Assembly (NCBI GenBank): GCA_018287875.1
Contig: JAGVVL010000002.1
Span: 6,324,001-6,388,000, forward strand
Direction of reading: 5' to 3'
Length of the DNA stretch: 64,000 bases
Source: Nigrospora sphaerica
Lineage: Eukaryota; Ascomycota; Sordariomycetes; Amphisphaeriales; Apiosporaceae
Shown: positions 33,747 through 46,919 of the stretch, piece by piece
Layout: every line of letters begins with the position of its first letter
How positions within the stretch are numbered: position 1 is the first letter of the stretch
Program-made: the position numbers and the translations under genes
The notes under the pieces: model-generated
The model's database searches: none
What the model saw: the letters and a program-made list of their open reading frames with translations, nothing else
What the model was told of the DNA's origin: nothing

Positions 33747-34682
33747 CTAAACGTCCAGAACAGCATAGGTTTCGTCATCGACCGTGGTATAAATTCTTCC
33801 TGGGCTCACCAGCTCCTCGGCGGCGGCCAGGGCTTCGCCTATGGATAGGCCGGCGCCCTGTGCGATAAGGTTGATGTGAATGCCCTCGCTGCCGCCCGAC
33901 TGGTCGCTGAGCCACGTAAAAAATTTCCTAGCCTTGGGCGAGAGCCCGCGGAGAAGATCTTGGTTCGTGCGGCTGTCGTTTCCTCCGTCTACAAACATGC
34001 TGTCATCGTCTCCACCCGACTGTGCCTTGGCCCGGGGCGCGCCCTTGGTGAGGAACAGGTGAACGTAAGTTGACTCGAGCAGGTGGTACTGGACCTCGTT
34101 GTAGTCCTCGATGGGCTTGATAACGTGCGCGCCGACGTGGCGTTTGTTATTGAAGCTCTTGAGGCGACCCCATACGCGCACGTAGCTATCGAGAGGGAAG
34201 GCGTGTTTATGGGCCTCGTCCTGCTTGTCGGCATCGAGCCACAGCTTGACTTCGATGACGCCGGTGCCATCGTCGAGGCGAAAGGTCACGTTGGTCGTCT
34301 GAGGGGAGATGGCCCGCACCATGCCCACAAACGTCACCTGCGTCACCTCGTGGCCATCGATGCGGAAGGGGGCATCCGGGAAGGCCTGTTCGGCGTCGAT
34401 GATCTGCTTAATAGTGACGGGCCGAAGGGTGTCGTCGCCGTAGCCCTGCGCGTACGAGTGAGTTCAAGTCGGAGCGGTCGCGGGAGCGGTCGCGGGAGTG
34501 GGAGCCGAGCGGTTAGATAGTGTTCCTCTACCGACCTTTCCTGCTGACTGGCTGCCGCCTTGCGAGCCGCCGTAGACGAAACCGCCGCCGTCGTTACCAC
34601 CCCAAGAGTCTGGTGTCGGTGACTGTCAGCTTGGCCCCAAGCTGAGCTATAGCGACACCCGGGCGGGGCACCTACCGCTCAT
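33747..34682 (-). CDS. RFA2: Replication protein A 32-kDa subunit
   Basis: RPA2 is the middle subunit of the heterotrimeric single-stranded DNA-binding complex used in replication, repair and recombination. Exons are 34682-34676, 34609-34536 and 34445-33747 (259 aa). The first exon is only 7 nt (ATG AGC plus one base). The joined N-terminus, Gly/Ser-rich with GGFVYGGSQGGSQ, is the typical phospho-acceptor region. The OB fold follows: PVTIKQIIDAEQAFPDAPF, then VTFVGMVRAI and DDGTGVIEVKLW. The C-terminal winged helix, which binds repair factors, is seen as GIHINLIAQ and ALAAAEELVSPGRIYTTVDD. It is divergent from the Lon gene over 1.2 kb. Confidence 0.94.
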
Positions 34683-35908
34683 GATGCTGGCTGTCCGTAT
34701 ATGTGGATAATGAAGAGTTCCTGACGATGGGCAGGTCGGGGTGCTGGACGTCGTGCTTCGAAAACTGGCTGGGTGTATGTGTTTTGGTGCTTTTGTGGTG
34801 GGGTTGGAGAGAGAGACAGAGTAAACGCGTTTGGTGGCGTCCAAGACGCGACTTGAACATGGTGGGTCGCAAAGCGTGTAAATTGGTTTTCCGCGTAGCG
34901 AAGGTAGGTACGCAAAGGGGGTCCGTGCCCGCTGATGATGGACTAACGGAAGAGGACTATGTACTCAGTACTATGAACCAAGAAGGTCCGTCGTTCCCGT
35001 CTTCGCGCGGAGTACGGAGTAGATATCGTGGAGGAAACCGTATCCAGGCCGACCTTCGGTTCGGAGGCAATCGGCAGGGGTGCCGAAGCAAATTGTATTT
35101 ATTCCCCCAGGCATAATCCGTTGCCATAAGTTACACAGCACCGTTAGATGGTCCTACCCAAAGCGGTACCATTTACCAGGGCTGGTACGAAGCAATCGGT
35201 GCCATTAGTCAGACGAAAGGCAGAGAAGCGCACATGTCACACAACCGCGGGCGTGAGATAAGCAGAACCAAACTGTCGGCCAACCCATTCACGGATCATC
35301 GCCATTGCCAACCACCCGCGGCCAAGTAAGTGCAAGTGAGGTGTTGTGACCAGAATTCGGGTGCATTCCAACTTGCCCGTGCCCCAAAAATGCTCGTACC
35401 TTTTAATACGCGGCCCGTGGCGAGTGGCCATGCGCGCGGCTCAATCATCGTGTCATCCCCAACTGCCCAGATCCGCGGGCCAAAATCCGGGGCAGTCCCG
35501 TGCTCGAGGTCCATTTCAGGAGATCCGCTTTCTCTCCGGTTCCTCCACCCTCCTCCACATTCAACCAGCCTCGGCACTTGGGCCTCACATTGTCCGAACA
35601 TACCGACCAACCTTCCATTATCTTCTGGTGCTTCCTCGTCATCCCATCGTCGCCTCACCCTCGGCATCTTTCCTTTCGCCGAGCGCGTGCCTCCTGCTGC
35701 TGTCCGGGGCGCCAGCGCCGATCCCTAACTATATTATCTGGCGGTCCGAGTTGCTATACATAGCCCGCTCCCGACTTCGTCCCCGCCACCTTAGCATCTA
35801 GCTCACCGGCCGAGGCCCCAAACCTACAGTGGGCGCCCTCCACGAAAACAGCCCATTCCATTCACCGATCACTGCCATCCGCCGAGCGCGCATAGCTCCC
35901 GGAACACC
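34683..35908. promoter_or_regulatory. Divergent upstream region of RPA2 and Lon
   Basis: The 1.2 kb between start codons hold both promoters. Open frames inside are short and unconvincing. Confidence 0.5.
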
Positions 35909-38869
35909 ATGACTGGTCCGGCGCAGGCGACGACGGCCCCCGTCATTCCTCTGACCAAGGGCAGCGTCCTCTTCCCGGGCTCCGTTCTCCGCATTCCCGT
36001 GCCGCCGACCCGCGATGACATTCCCGCTCTTCTCTCCAACGTCTATACCCGAGCTACTCAGAGCTCGCGGCGAGTTGACCAGATCCCCGTCATCTGTGTG
36101 CCTCTAAACTCACCACTGCTTGGCCGCCGCGGCCAGCTCCTAATCGCCGAGAACCCCGACAAGTACAACGAACTGCTCGAAGCCGATGCCAACCATATCT
36201 CCAAGGAGAAGCTCTTCGACTACGGCGTCACGGCCAAAATCACGGGGATACAGGGTCAAAATGGCGGGGAGTTCAGTTTGCTGGTCCAAGGCGTTGGCCG
36301 CGTCGCCGTCGACAAAGTCACCCAGGAACAACCCTTCTACGAGGCCAAGGTCCGCGCCCACACCGACGTGATACCGCTGGCCGATATTAAGGGCACTGGC
36401 TATCAAGACCTGTTTACCAAGCTCAAGTCTTTGTCGCTGGAGCTTGTACAGTTTCTTCGCGTCTCGGCCTTTTTGCTGTCGGCAGCCTCGTCGGCCGGTC
36501 TGAACCCCTTACTATCCAGAAGACTGAGCGTGCTCATACAGAGAAAGACGGCTAACGAGGGTGGCTCTCTGGCCGATTTTATGATGAACATTGTTGAGGC
36601 CTCGTTCGAGGAGAAGCTACAGGTCCTGGCAGCGGTGGAGCCTCAGGAGAGAATGCAAAAGGTCATCGATCTCCTGGAACGTCAAGTCAACGAAATGAAG
36701 GAAAATATCAAAATCACGGCCGTCTCGAGCACACCCATCTCCATTCGGATCGACGGCGATGAAGTGGACAAAATCACGAACACGCGCAACAGCCGCAAGG
36801 GGCAAGTTCCCATGCTCAACATGCCCCCCGGCAGCGGCTTTAATCTCAACGGTTTGACGGGCGGGCAAGGAGACCAGGCCGAATCCGACGACATGCAGGA
36901 GTTAGCCAAGAGGATCGAGGATGCCAAAATGCCCCCCGAGGCGGCCAAGGTGGCCGAGAGGGAGCTCAAGCGCCTCAAACAAATGATGCCGGCGCAGGCC
37001 GAGTACCAGGTCATTCGGACCTACCTCGAAACTCTGACGGAAATTCCCTGGTCCGTCACGACCGACGACCCCATCGGTCCGGGTACCCTGGAACAGGCCC
37101 GGAGGCAGCTGGACGACGACCATTACGGCATCGAGAAGGTGAAGAAGCGCCTGCTGTCGTATCTGACCATCGTCAGGTTGATGCAGTCGGCCAACCAAGC
37201 CGTTGACGCAGAGATCAAACGAGTCGAGCAAGAGACGGTCAACCTCGAGTCCAGCAAGAAACCGGCCGAAAAGGGCACGGCACTGGATCCCGAGCTGGAG
37301 GAGAAGATCAAGGCCAGCGGCGTCAAGGTGCAGATGCTCAAGAGCAAGCTTCGGGGCGAGAAGGCGCCCATCTTGCTGCTCGTCGGCCCCCCTGGCGTAG
37401 GTAAGACGAGCATTGCTCGGTCCATAGCGACGGCGCTGGGACGCAAGTTCCACCGCATCTCTCTCGGCGGCGTCCGGGACGAAGCCGAGATCCGGGGTCA
37501 CCGCCGAACCTACGTGGCAGCCATGCCGGGGCTGATTGTGCAGGGCCTGCGGAAGGTCGGCGTGGCCAACCCCGTCTTCCTACTGGACGAGATCGACAAG
37601 CTAGGAATGGCGAACCACAACGGCGACCCGTCGGCTGCCATGCTCGAGGTGCTCGACCCGGAGCAGAACCACGCCTTCAGCGACCACTACATCAACGTGC
37701 CCATTGACCTCAGCAAGGTTCTGTTCATTGCCACGGCCAACACACTCGACACAATGCCGGGACCGCTGCTCGACCGCATGGAGACGCTGGAGTTTTCGGG
37801 ATACACGACGTTGGAAAAGCGGCACATCGCCTTGCGCCACCTGGTGCCCAAGCAGATTCGCGTCAACGGTCTCACGGAGGATCAAATCACGTTCGACGAG
37901 GAGGTCATATCCAAGATCATCGAGTCGTACACGCGTGAGTCAGGGGTGCGCAATCTCGAGCGGGAGATTGGCTCCGTTTGCCGCGCCAAAGCCGTCGAGT
38001 TTGTCGAGGCGACCGATAAGGGCAAGCCCGAGACGTACCGGCCGAAGGTAACGGTGCAGGACCTGGAGTCGATCCTGGGCATCGAGCCGTTTGAGGACGA
38101 GATCGCCGAGAAGGTCAGCCAGCCGGGCATCGTAACAGGCCTGGTGGCCTACAGCACGGGCGGCAACGGTGGCATTCTCTTCATTGAGGTTCTGGACATG
38201 CCGGGCGACGGCAGCGTGGAGCTTACGGGTAACCTTGGCAAGGTCCTGATGGAGAGCGTCAAGGTAGCACGAAGCTGGGTGCGGAACCACGCCTATGAGC
38301 TTGGTCTCACTCAGGACCCGTCGGAAAATATCATGAAGAACCGCAGCCTCCACGTTCACTGTCCATCGGGAGCTGTACCCAAGGACGGCCCGTCCAGTGG
38401 CATGGCCCAGGCCATCGCTCTAATCTCCCTCCTCTCGGGCAAAGCGGTGCCCCCCACACTGGCCATGACGGTACGTGCATTGTGCCAACCCCCCCGGGCG
38501 TATAGCGAGGGCGCAGCCTGAAGGACACGGGTACTGACGCGTTGCACAGGGAGAATTCCAGCTTTCCGGCCATGTCAAGCGAGTCGGGGGAATCAAGGAG
38601 AAGCTGATTGGAGCCTACCGGGCAGGCGTCAAGACGGTCTTGCTGCCGGCCCAGAACGAGAAGGACGCCAGGGATGTGCCCTCGGAGGTCCGGGATGGCC
38701 TGAAGATAATCTACGTCAGGTATGCCACGACGGGCCGTGTCTGTGCGTGTCTCTCTTTTGATACTAACGCTCTCTGCGTAGTCATATCTGGGAGGCCATC
38801 CGTCAGATCTGGCCTGACGGCCAGTGGCCATCCGAGACGGCCTTTGCCGGCGCCCAGCCACGCCTGTAG
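35909..38869 (+). CDS. Lon protease, peroxisomal type
   Basis: This is an ATP-dependent serine protease of the Lon family that degrades misfolded matrix proteins. Exons are 35909-38470, 38550-38719 and 38782-38869 (939 aa). The N-terminal substrate-binding domain begins [20 protein letters not shown] with no mitochondrial presequence, which marks the peroxisomal branch. The AAA+ module has Walker [10 protein letters not shown] (Lys499) and Walker [10 protein letters not shown]. The protease domain has the catalytic dyad Ser829 in KDGPSSG and Lys870 in VGGIKEK, the latter on exon 2. The C-terminus is ...QPRL, so the would-be type 1 peroxisomal signal is PRL, weaker than canonical SKL or SRL. 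Length fits the peroxisomal Lon homologues. The final exon restores [12 protein letters not shown]. Confidence 0.94.
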
Positions 38870-41800
38870 GCGCTGTGCTGACGGGGCCGGTCCTTGCTGT
38901 GGATGGGCAGGAGCCGGGGCGTTGCATACATTGCACAGTGGCGTACTTGGTTTTGGTACATCGGGAGGAATGGTCGTGTTTCGCAGTTGCGGAGTCGTGT
39001 TTGTTAGTCTCACGGGAAGTCTATGGAAATCACAGCCAGCGGGCGTCGTTTGTATCAAACAATTGGCGGTCGAGGCCCCCCTTCCACGGGGGCCACGATC
39101 GACGCTGCTCATCGAGCAAGCATATAGCGCTGCTGTACTTGTTCACGGTGCGCTGGGCGAGCCCGGGGCCGCCCAGTTCCGGCAGTGGGCAGTTGTGCTC
39201 GCTTGTGACGGGACCCGGTCCCTGCGCCGACGAATGCTGGTACCATGTCAGGAGGGACGTAGCCAATACTTCTGGGGGGTTCGGCTAGTCCTGTCTGTTC
39301 GTCCGGCCGTTTTGTCTGCCCGGCCGGCCGGCGGGGAAGGGGCAGGGGGGCGCCGGCGGTTCTCCCTCGCGTCGTCGCGCGGGGCCTCTCTTGGTCTCGC
39401 TCGGACCCGCAGGGAAAAGAAAAAGAGAAGAGGTTGAGAGAGAGACGGAAACCACCCGCCGCATCGACGGCAACCAGGTGACAGGATCTTTGTACGACCG
39501 GAACACGGGGCGGGTGCCAGCTCGAAACGGAAGAAGCGAGGCCTCGCGGCGTACGACAGCATGAAAAGAAATGCACGACCGCGACCTCCCTCTCCTCCTC
39601 CTGCTCCTGTTACTCCTTCCCTGTAACTCACGCATGCCAGTCTCATGGCGCCACACCTTGCTTCTGTCTCACCCCCTCCTCCTCCTCGGAGACTAATCTG
39701 ACGACCAGAGAAAGGACGAGGGGCCGCAGGGTGGGGTGGTGTAGTGCACACCGGACACGGCCGTGTCTCGGCAAAACGCCTGTGCTGGGCCAGCGTAAAT
39801 CGCTTTGGGGGGAAAGGGGGAGGGAGGGCCTCCGCTGACGGAGACATGGAAGGTGGCGCGTCCGCGCAGGAGGAGGCCATCGTCGCCGCCCCCCTTGGAC
39901 ACGGGCGCAAGAGACGGATCCCCGCGATGTCAAAGGCTCGGTCCGCCGGCCATAGAGCCCCTTTCCCTGACGACTCGGCTTCTCTTTCCCGGTCCCTCTC
40001 CCCGGGCCTGCCGGACTGCGCGTCGTGGGGTCCGAGGGGGCGGCGTTGTCCGCGCGCGGCTCACCAGCGCGCAAACAAGAACCGTCGCCCATCACCGTCA
40101 CCGCCACCAGTGGCCCGCGCCTCCTCCTCCTCCATCCCCGACGAAACGCTCCTCGCCCGGCTAGACGCATGCGTAACGCATGGCGCGCGTCTAGCCTAGC
40201 CCTTTTTGCGGTGAGGCATAGACGCGATACCGACGTGTACCTCGATGCTGCGCTCACCCCTTCGCCTCTCTGCCCCTCACCCCCTAGCAAAGCCCCGAGT
40301 TTCTGGTATCCCACTGTGTTCCCGTCCCGGTCTGGGTCTTTGCCCTGTTTCTCACCGTTGCGCGGCATGTTTGTGCGCAGTGGCAGCGACCGTGGGGCTC
40401 GTTGGTGCCACCGAACACAGGCGCACCCACACGCGCACACGCAACACCTGTACACGGCCATGCGGGCACACATTTTGACTCTGCAAAACAAGCGGCCAGG
40501 GCGGGTTTACGGCCGTTGGGAGGCTCCCTGTACCCCCCACGTTGTCCCGCTCGGGGGATCCTTCTTTCTCGGGTGCCACAAGCGGGCGGCGGCGGGCGTG
40601 AGACGAGAAAGGGGGTAACGTCGCCTCTGTCTCGGGACTTGGGGCGGACAATAACTCAGTGTGGCCCAATGCGTCAGTGGCACAACCGTCGACCAAGAGT
40701 CGCGGCGGCGACGCCCACCATGTCCCCAGCAGTGCCTCGCTCGAAGGGGATGACAGTGAGACTTGGCCGGCCAACGGCTGTCACGACAATCCTCGCATCA
40801 GGGCGCCATGGTAGTGGGTAAGGACAAGGCCAGACTCCAGCCCGCGTTATCTGAATGCTGTTCCTCCGGGCCCCGGGTTTGGCTGGTTGTAACATGCTAT
40901 CGCCATCGGCACGGCGTTTAAGCAAGTGTCCTAGCCTCGTCACCGTCGATACCATGCGCGTCCACATGCTCCGCGCCTTCGCAGGGACCGAGGTTTGGAA
41001 TGGGCTCCGAGACCCGATAAGGAGTCCTCACCAACGCAAGGCCGGCTCTGTGCCCCTCCAGCCCAGCTTGTGAGCAAGGCGCTAACGTTAGGGGGCGATG
41101 CCTAAGAACAAGATTTCTGCGGCAAGCGACTGCAGAACAAGAGAGAGGGCGGAATAGGAACCCACGGCGCCTTGCCCCTTCCCTGGTCTTCAGCATGGCA
41201 CTGGTCGATTTGACGTAGATGCCGGACCAGCGGCATCGAGCACTTGCCAGCAAGCTTGAACGAGCGAGTCCATGGCCGGCTTGAGTCTGTTCAGCTTCGC
41301 GCACCATAGCTATGCTGTAGATGGACAAGAAGATAGGGCTTGCGTAGCCGATCTTATTTCACGCCTCACGGCCCGTCGGCTTCGTGGACCCTAAGTCAGA
41401 GAAGGTGGTCGTAAAACGCCGACGCCAACAGATGGCATTGTTGTTGTCTATGCAACGTCGAGCTGGCCGGCCACCACCCACCCGCCTAGTGAATAGGCAG
41501 GACTTCGTAGCCGGCGACACCACGCTACCAAACCTTGGCGGGAACAGCCCGGGAAACACGAATCACGCTTGTGCTGCGCTCTTTCGTGCTGGGAACCCAC
41601 CTGCCTGCCGGCCAGCTTCCGTCTAAGCCTGCGTGTCTTGCTCACGGCCGACCAGGCCGCTGCTAGCGCACTACATAACCCAGGTACAATAGAAAGACGA
41701 CCGGTCGGACGGACGGCCCTAGTTGCTGACGTGACGTGCCTGATCAGACCTGGGCCTGATAAGACAACCCCGGGCAACAGATGATCCCGCTTTCCGCGTG

Positions 41801-42121
41801 GAGACGCAATCACAATATGGGCTGGCGGGTATTCGACCTGCTAGGACCCCCCTTTACGGTAAATGAAGCTCTGTTGGCTCTGCGAAAGGGTCCCTTGTTG
41901 ACGACAGCGGTGAGATGGGAAGGCCGTCAAGGACGCTCAAAGGTCCGACTCAGCACTCGCTATCCGCACGAGCTGGGTGGGCAGGTAGGTAACGAATGGA
42001 TTCAGAATGACTCGGGATGCGCTGTGGAACGCAGCGAGATGAGCAGGCAGCAAACCTCTGGAGCCGACTTCCCGTCCCTTTGCCTCGGTGGGTAGAGTGC
42101 GGGTACCACGCAGCCAAATGT

Positions 42122-42142
42122 GGCGGCGGCGGCGGCGGCGGC
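42122..42142 (+). repeat. (GGC)7 trinucleotide repeat
   Basis: Seven GGC units are followed by CAACAGCAACAGTAGCAGC, a degenerate CAG/CAA stretch. It lies in non-coding sequence. Confidence 0.8.
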
Positions 42143-45100
42143 AACAGCAACAGTAGCAGCGGGACTTTAAGCACAGCGCTGCCGTGAAAGGCCCAAGTGC
42201 CCGAGGCCGGGGCAGGTGGATGTGCCATGGCGCGGCGTGGCATGGGCGGTACAATAGGTAGCAAAGTAGGTAGGCAGGCAGGTAGGTACAGCAAGTCTTG
42301 TACTTCAGCTCAGGATAGGCAACGTGGGTACGGATGCTTTCCGAAAGGCCCGTCGGCTTCCTGGCCCTGCGGCGACGAAATTTTTCCGTAGACGTAACCG
42401 AGTTGGCTGGGCTGCTTCAGGTAGAGGAACACCCTCGGTCGTCTATCCGAGCATGCAGAGTTGCATCGCGCGCCTGCCATACTGCGAAGCCACCATTGAA
42501 AAGCGGCACAATCCTACTCCAGAGTCGCACTGTGGTGCCGCCGCCAACCGTACCCAGGGGCTGCGCCGGATTGCTGGAAGACACCCGTCCGCTCTGGCCG
42601 CCCGTGCAAGACAGTGCAGAAGGGGCAGGCAGAGGGGGGAAATGGACTGTCGGGAGCAACCTTCCCGCCGACGACAGATACGCGCGTTGTCAACGAATGG
42701 AATGGGCCGGACGGATGGAATTTCGACCACCGGAGCCGGGATCGCATCATTAGCTAAAGCAAATCACACCTCAGGACACACACAACGTCTCTGTTCTCCT
42801 CCTCCCTCTCCCCCCCGTGCCTCCCTGCGCGGCGTTGCGCCCGGACTCCATGCCCAGCTGGTCGTCGAGAGCAGAAGCAGTCGCAGGGATGATGGCCGGT
42901 AGGCTGGTGGGTTGGAAGGGGCAGCTGCGCTCCCGCGGCCTCAGAACCTGGGAAGGTGGAGCTGGGGTGCCGAGGGCGCAAGTATGCTGGAGAGTTGAGC
43001 AGCAAACACGGTGGTAGTAGATTACTTACCTACGTAGCCGTCGAAACGTACCGGGCGTCCCTCTTTTGATCAGCCGCAAGCCTGTTCCCGCTCTGCCGGC
43101 AACTAGTAGTATCAAGCTGTTGGTGATGTCGTCCGATAACACGGGTTGGTGGCTTGGTGCCGGCGACAATGACAAGACGGAAGTTGGCCGTGGCCACCTT
43201 GGTGCTCCTTGTAATCTCACAGGGCCTTGGTGTGCGGACGCGTGCTGGTACTTCTTGGGTTTCATAGGCGTGGAATGCAACGCTAGAGACAGAAAACCGA
43301 TCGCTCTAAACCGTTATCCGCTAGAGTGGTGCGGGTAGCCATGTGTTTGGGATGGGGTCACTTGGGAGAGAGCCGAAGAGGTAGAGCTGACGAGACGCTC
43401 GCCATCCGTTAAGGGCAGGGGCTGGCCAATATAGCCCCTGAAAATAGGTCTCCCCGCTGCAACTTCGCCTGGCCTTCTCAGCGCCTTCTGGACAGGCTCG
43501 GCCCAGAGGTGATCTTCGTTGCGTCCTCCGTTGCAATGTAACCGGATGCGACCGGAAATCGTGGAACCATGGAACCAGGAGGGAGAAATGCGTATCATGT
43601 TAACGTCGAAGCCGACCGCGGCCCTTGTCCGACCGTTTCTCCGAGTCGGCCACCATTGCTCCTCTGCACGTGTGCTCGCTTCACACTTTCCGTAATGGCG
43701 GAAGCAGAAGCCCCCTCGTCCTTCCCCTCCCCGGCTCTGTCGCCTCCATGTTCTCTCTGGTATGCGTACCTGGCCGTAGCCCACTCGTAATAAAGAAAAC
43801 ATGTGGTCGAGTCTCCATGTGTCTTGGGGGGGCCGGCGTGACGTCCATGCGGCCCTTGCTTTCTTGGACCGTGAACCGCCCAGTGCCTGGAAGATGCAAC
43901 GCTGCTCCACCCACAAGCGAGCTAATCCTGTATTCGTACGCGAGGGGGCCGTGGTGCATGCAGGTACCAGCAACTTTGGTGGAAGCGAAGCACCTCGGGG
44001 CATTGAGTACTTGGCCCCTCGAGCGCATGGCCCTCATCGCGTCGTCTCAGTGACTACCGGAAAAACCCCTGAAGCGCGTGCCCGGTTCTGCGGCTCGTCA
44101 GGGCAGTAAATTGATCAACATGTGTTCGCCGGGGAGCCTCCAGAATAAAGCCGGTGACCCCAAGCACCCCAAGTTTGTATCCGCAGCCACCGCACGGCAA
44201 GTACTCGACCAGCCCCGGCTGCCGGGGAACGCTCCTTACCGGCAGGCCGGTTGAAATAGTGGCGCTAGTAACCGTGAGGCACACCCGATGGTGACCGCAC
44301 GCGCCCACACACCGTCGTATCCGTGCCGTCTCTAGACTGCGGGCGCCGACATGGGCCCATGGCTCGTAACGAGGGCGCGATCCAGGCAACCTCGGGTTGA
44401 CTAGTCGAACGGGCTGGCCATACTGGTACACCAAGAGTATCCATGGATGATAACGGTGCACGCGAGTGCCTGCGGCGGGAGGGAGACAGTAGCAGCAACA
44501 ATACGCCCCCACCACCACCACGACCAGTACGCCACCTCTCAACAGCCGCCGACCCTTCGTCTGATCTCGCCCATGCACGTTTAGCCTTGAATGCAGAGGC
44601 CCAGACTCGAGAACAAGCCATGCTTGCCTGTCCCGTACTGGTAAGAGCTCGTCGGCTGTTGAGACAGAAAACGTCCCTGCTTCACAAATTTTCCGTTTGG
44701 CTGGCCCTGCCCGCCCTGTCGTCTTTGCATGAATTTGAGATGAGATGACGGCCAGTTGTGGTTGCATGTGCGACAGGGGGACCGCTGGAGACTTGTTGCA
44801 AAAAAGTCCCGAGCAGACGAGATGAGTCCTTTATGCGTTGTCTTTATTGTATCATATTGTCGCCGGCAATTGCTCGTCTTGACATGATTGACTGTCAGGC
44901 GGCAGTCGCCTGTAACGCGGAAAGGCGCCTCTCGGGGCTTCCTTTGCACTCTGTTCGCCTTTGGGTCGGCATGGCCCCTGGCATGGGCCGGGTGCGCTCT
45001 TGGCCAGGCTCGTTTTCGGGAACCCGACGATACTAAAATAACGAGTAGCGTCCTCCAGGGAGGCCTGTACCATGTCTGTGTACCGGGGAGCCTGCTATCT

Positions 45101-46875
45101 ACCCCACACTACGCGACAGGGTTCTCGCTTGAAGGGCACCCCTGTCCCCGGGCGAAGACAGACCGGTACGAGCCTGTACCTGAGGAAGCGAATGCGGTGA
45201 CGAGGCCCCAGTGTCGGCGACGATCTGGGCGGTTTTAGTGAGCGGTGGTGCTGCAGTCGATAATGATGACATGTTGATGGGGCTCGTTAGTTTTAATTGT
45301 AGATGGGTCTTCCAGTTCGGTGTTTTCTCGTGCAGCCATGAAGGCCTGAATCTCTTGCTCTGGGCTCCTGCCCGATGCCACCAGATGATAACTTTCGCCC
45401 CTGCAGTGCCAGGCTTGAAGGCGACAACGGTAGCACAGCGAGGGCCAGTATACTCGCAGCGGATGGCGCCAAGTATTGAGCTGTCAGCTCCGGCGGGGGC
45501 CGAAGCTGGCCACCTGCGCCAGTGCGGCTGGTAACTGCGTTACGAGGATAAGAGTGCCTTCCCGCTACCGTAGCAGCCGGGGAATAACAAGAAGGCGAAG
45601 GGAACGCATGACTCGTTGGTGGCGCCGCACGAGCCCGGAGCGTTGCACATTCGTTAGCCCTACGCGACGGCTCCACGGTCAAGGTCTCACAGAAACCCGA
45701 GTCAAGTATGCCCGAATCACAACGTGCACACCAATTTGTGAGCTGTGCCAGACGTGTGCCGGAATCTGTGCTATGTTCCGCCCGTCGCGAAGCCGACGAC
45801 CGCATGGCACACCGCATGGCTGTTTTCTTGCACCAAACACCGGCAGGACCCCGGGGTCATCCGGAGAACATACGTGGGGAATCCATTTGTTGCGATGCGA
45901 TATTCCCCGCCTGGTCGTGGCCGCAGAGCCAGACGGCCGGTTAGGGACTGTAATCTGAACTGACGTGCCTTGGCAACTTGGGCAGACGTGGTCATCGGGC
46001 TGGACTGCTGCCGATCCGTCATGATGGACCAATTTCTGCTGCCGGTCGGAGTGTGTCTCTTAACGGCGCCGACGGATGGGTCGGGCGCGTATGCAGGTAT
46101 TACTCCCCCATGCGGTTCCATTGTGGCCTGCAGGACATGATAGCGCAGCAAAGCATCTCGAACCTCTCCGGTGAGAGGACAATAGCACCGTGGTCGTACT
46201 CTGGTGTCCAGGAGTTTCGCGGGCGAGACGCCTTGTCATCAGTACGTAGCAGGGATACGTCCAAAATTGGGAGGGGTCCTGCCAGGATGGCGTGTGGGCC
46301 TTCTGAGATGAGATAGTAGACGGATAGCTAGGCCAACTCGTGGCTGCGGGGACTGGAAGTTGGTCAGTCCGTCCCAGGGATGGCCTCGGCACAGATGGTC
46401 GCCGATATCGAAGAGGGCCAAGCAACCAACACCATGGTCTGGTCTGCCGGGCTGGGCGGCGAGAGCGTCCCATCCTGGCTGGGCTGGAGCGGGCCCGGCT
46501 CCCGCATGAATGGGGGGGGTTGATTGGCCGGACTGGCCAGTAGGCAGTGTCTGTAGTGAACATTGTCCCGGCTGTATGCACGTGTACGGACACTATTGAT
46601 GTAGGGGCGGTTGTAGTCGTACATACGGTCGGGCGGGCGGGCGGACGCGTGATGATATATATCGTACGTATGGACGGACGGTCGGGCTCGGTGCTGCTGC
46701 TCCCTGTGACCCGGGTCGTTGTCGCGTGAGCCGGATGCTGCAAGGCACCGTACCGTTGTTTCCCTCACCTCCATTACATCGGGGGCTTGGGTGGTAAGAG
46801 GAGGCACGGAGTTAGCGTGGGAGGGGATAGAAGGCGATCGGTTGCTTGCCCTTCTTGCCCGAGCGCGTCGTACCT

Positions 46876-46919
46876 GCCCGCCCGCCTGCTTGCCTGCCCG
46901 TCTGCCCGCCCGCCCGCGT
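46876..46919 (+). repeat. Degenerate CCGC/CTGC tetranucleotide repeat
   Basis: About eleven CCGC, CTGC or CTTG units occur in a row. A related GCGG-type run occurs at about 46631-46648. Confidence 0.7.

Noticed and set aside
39643..40491. Minus-strand open frame of 282 codons after the Lon gene
   Set aside because: Arg/Pro/Ala-rich composition typical of GC-rich shadows, with other open frames on both strands over the same bases and no motif.
44054..44767. Minus-strand open frame with a VVVVVG-CCCYC segment that looks membrane-like
   Set aside because: The apparent hydrophobic run is the translation of a GGT/GCA-type trinucleotide repeat; the rest is unstructured with no relative.
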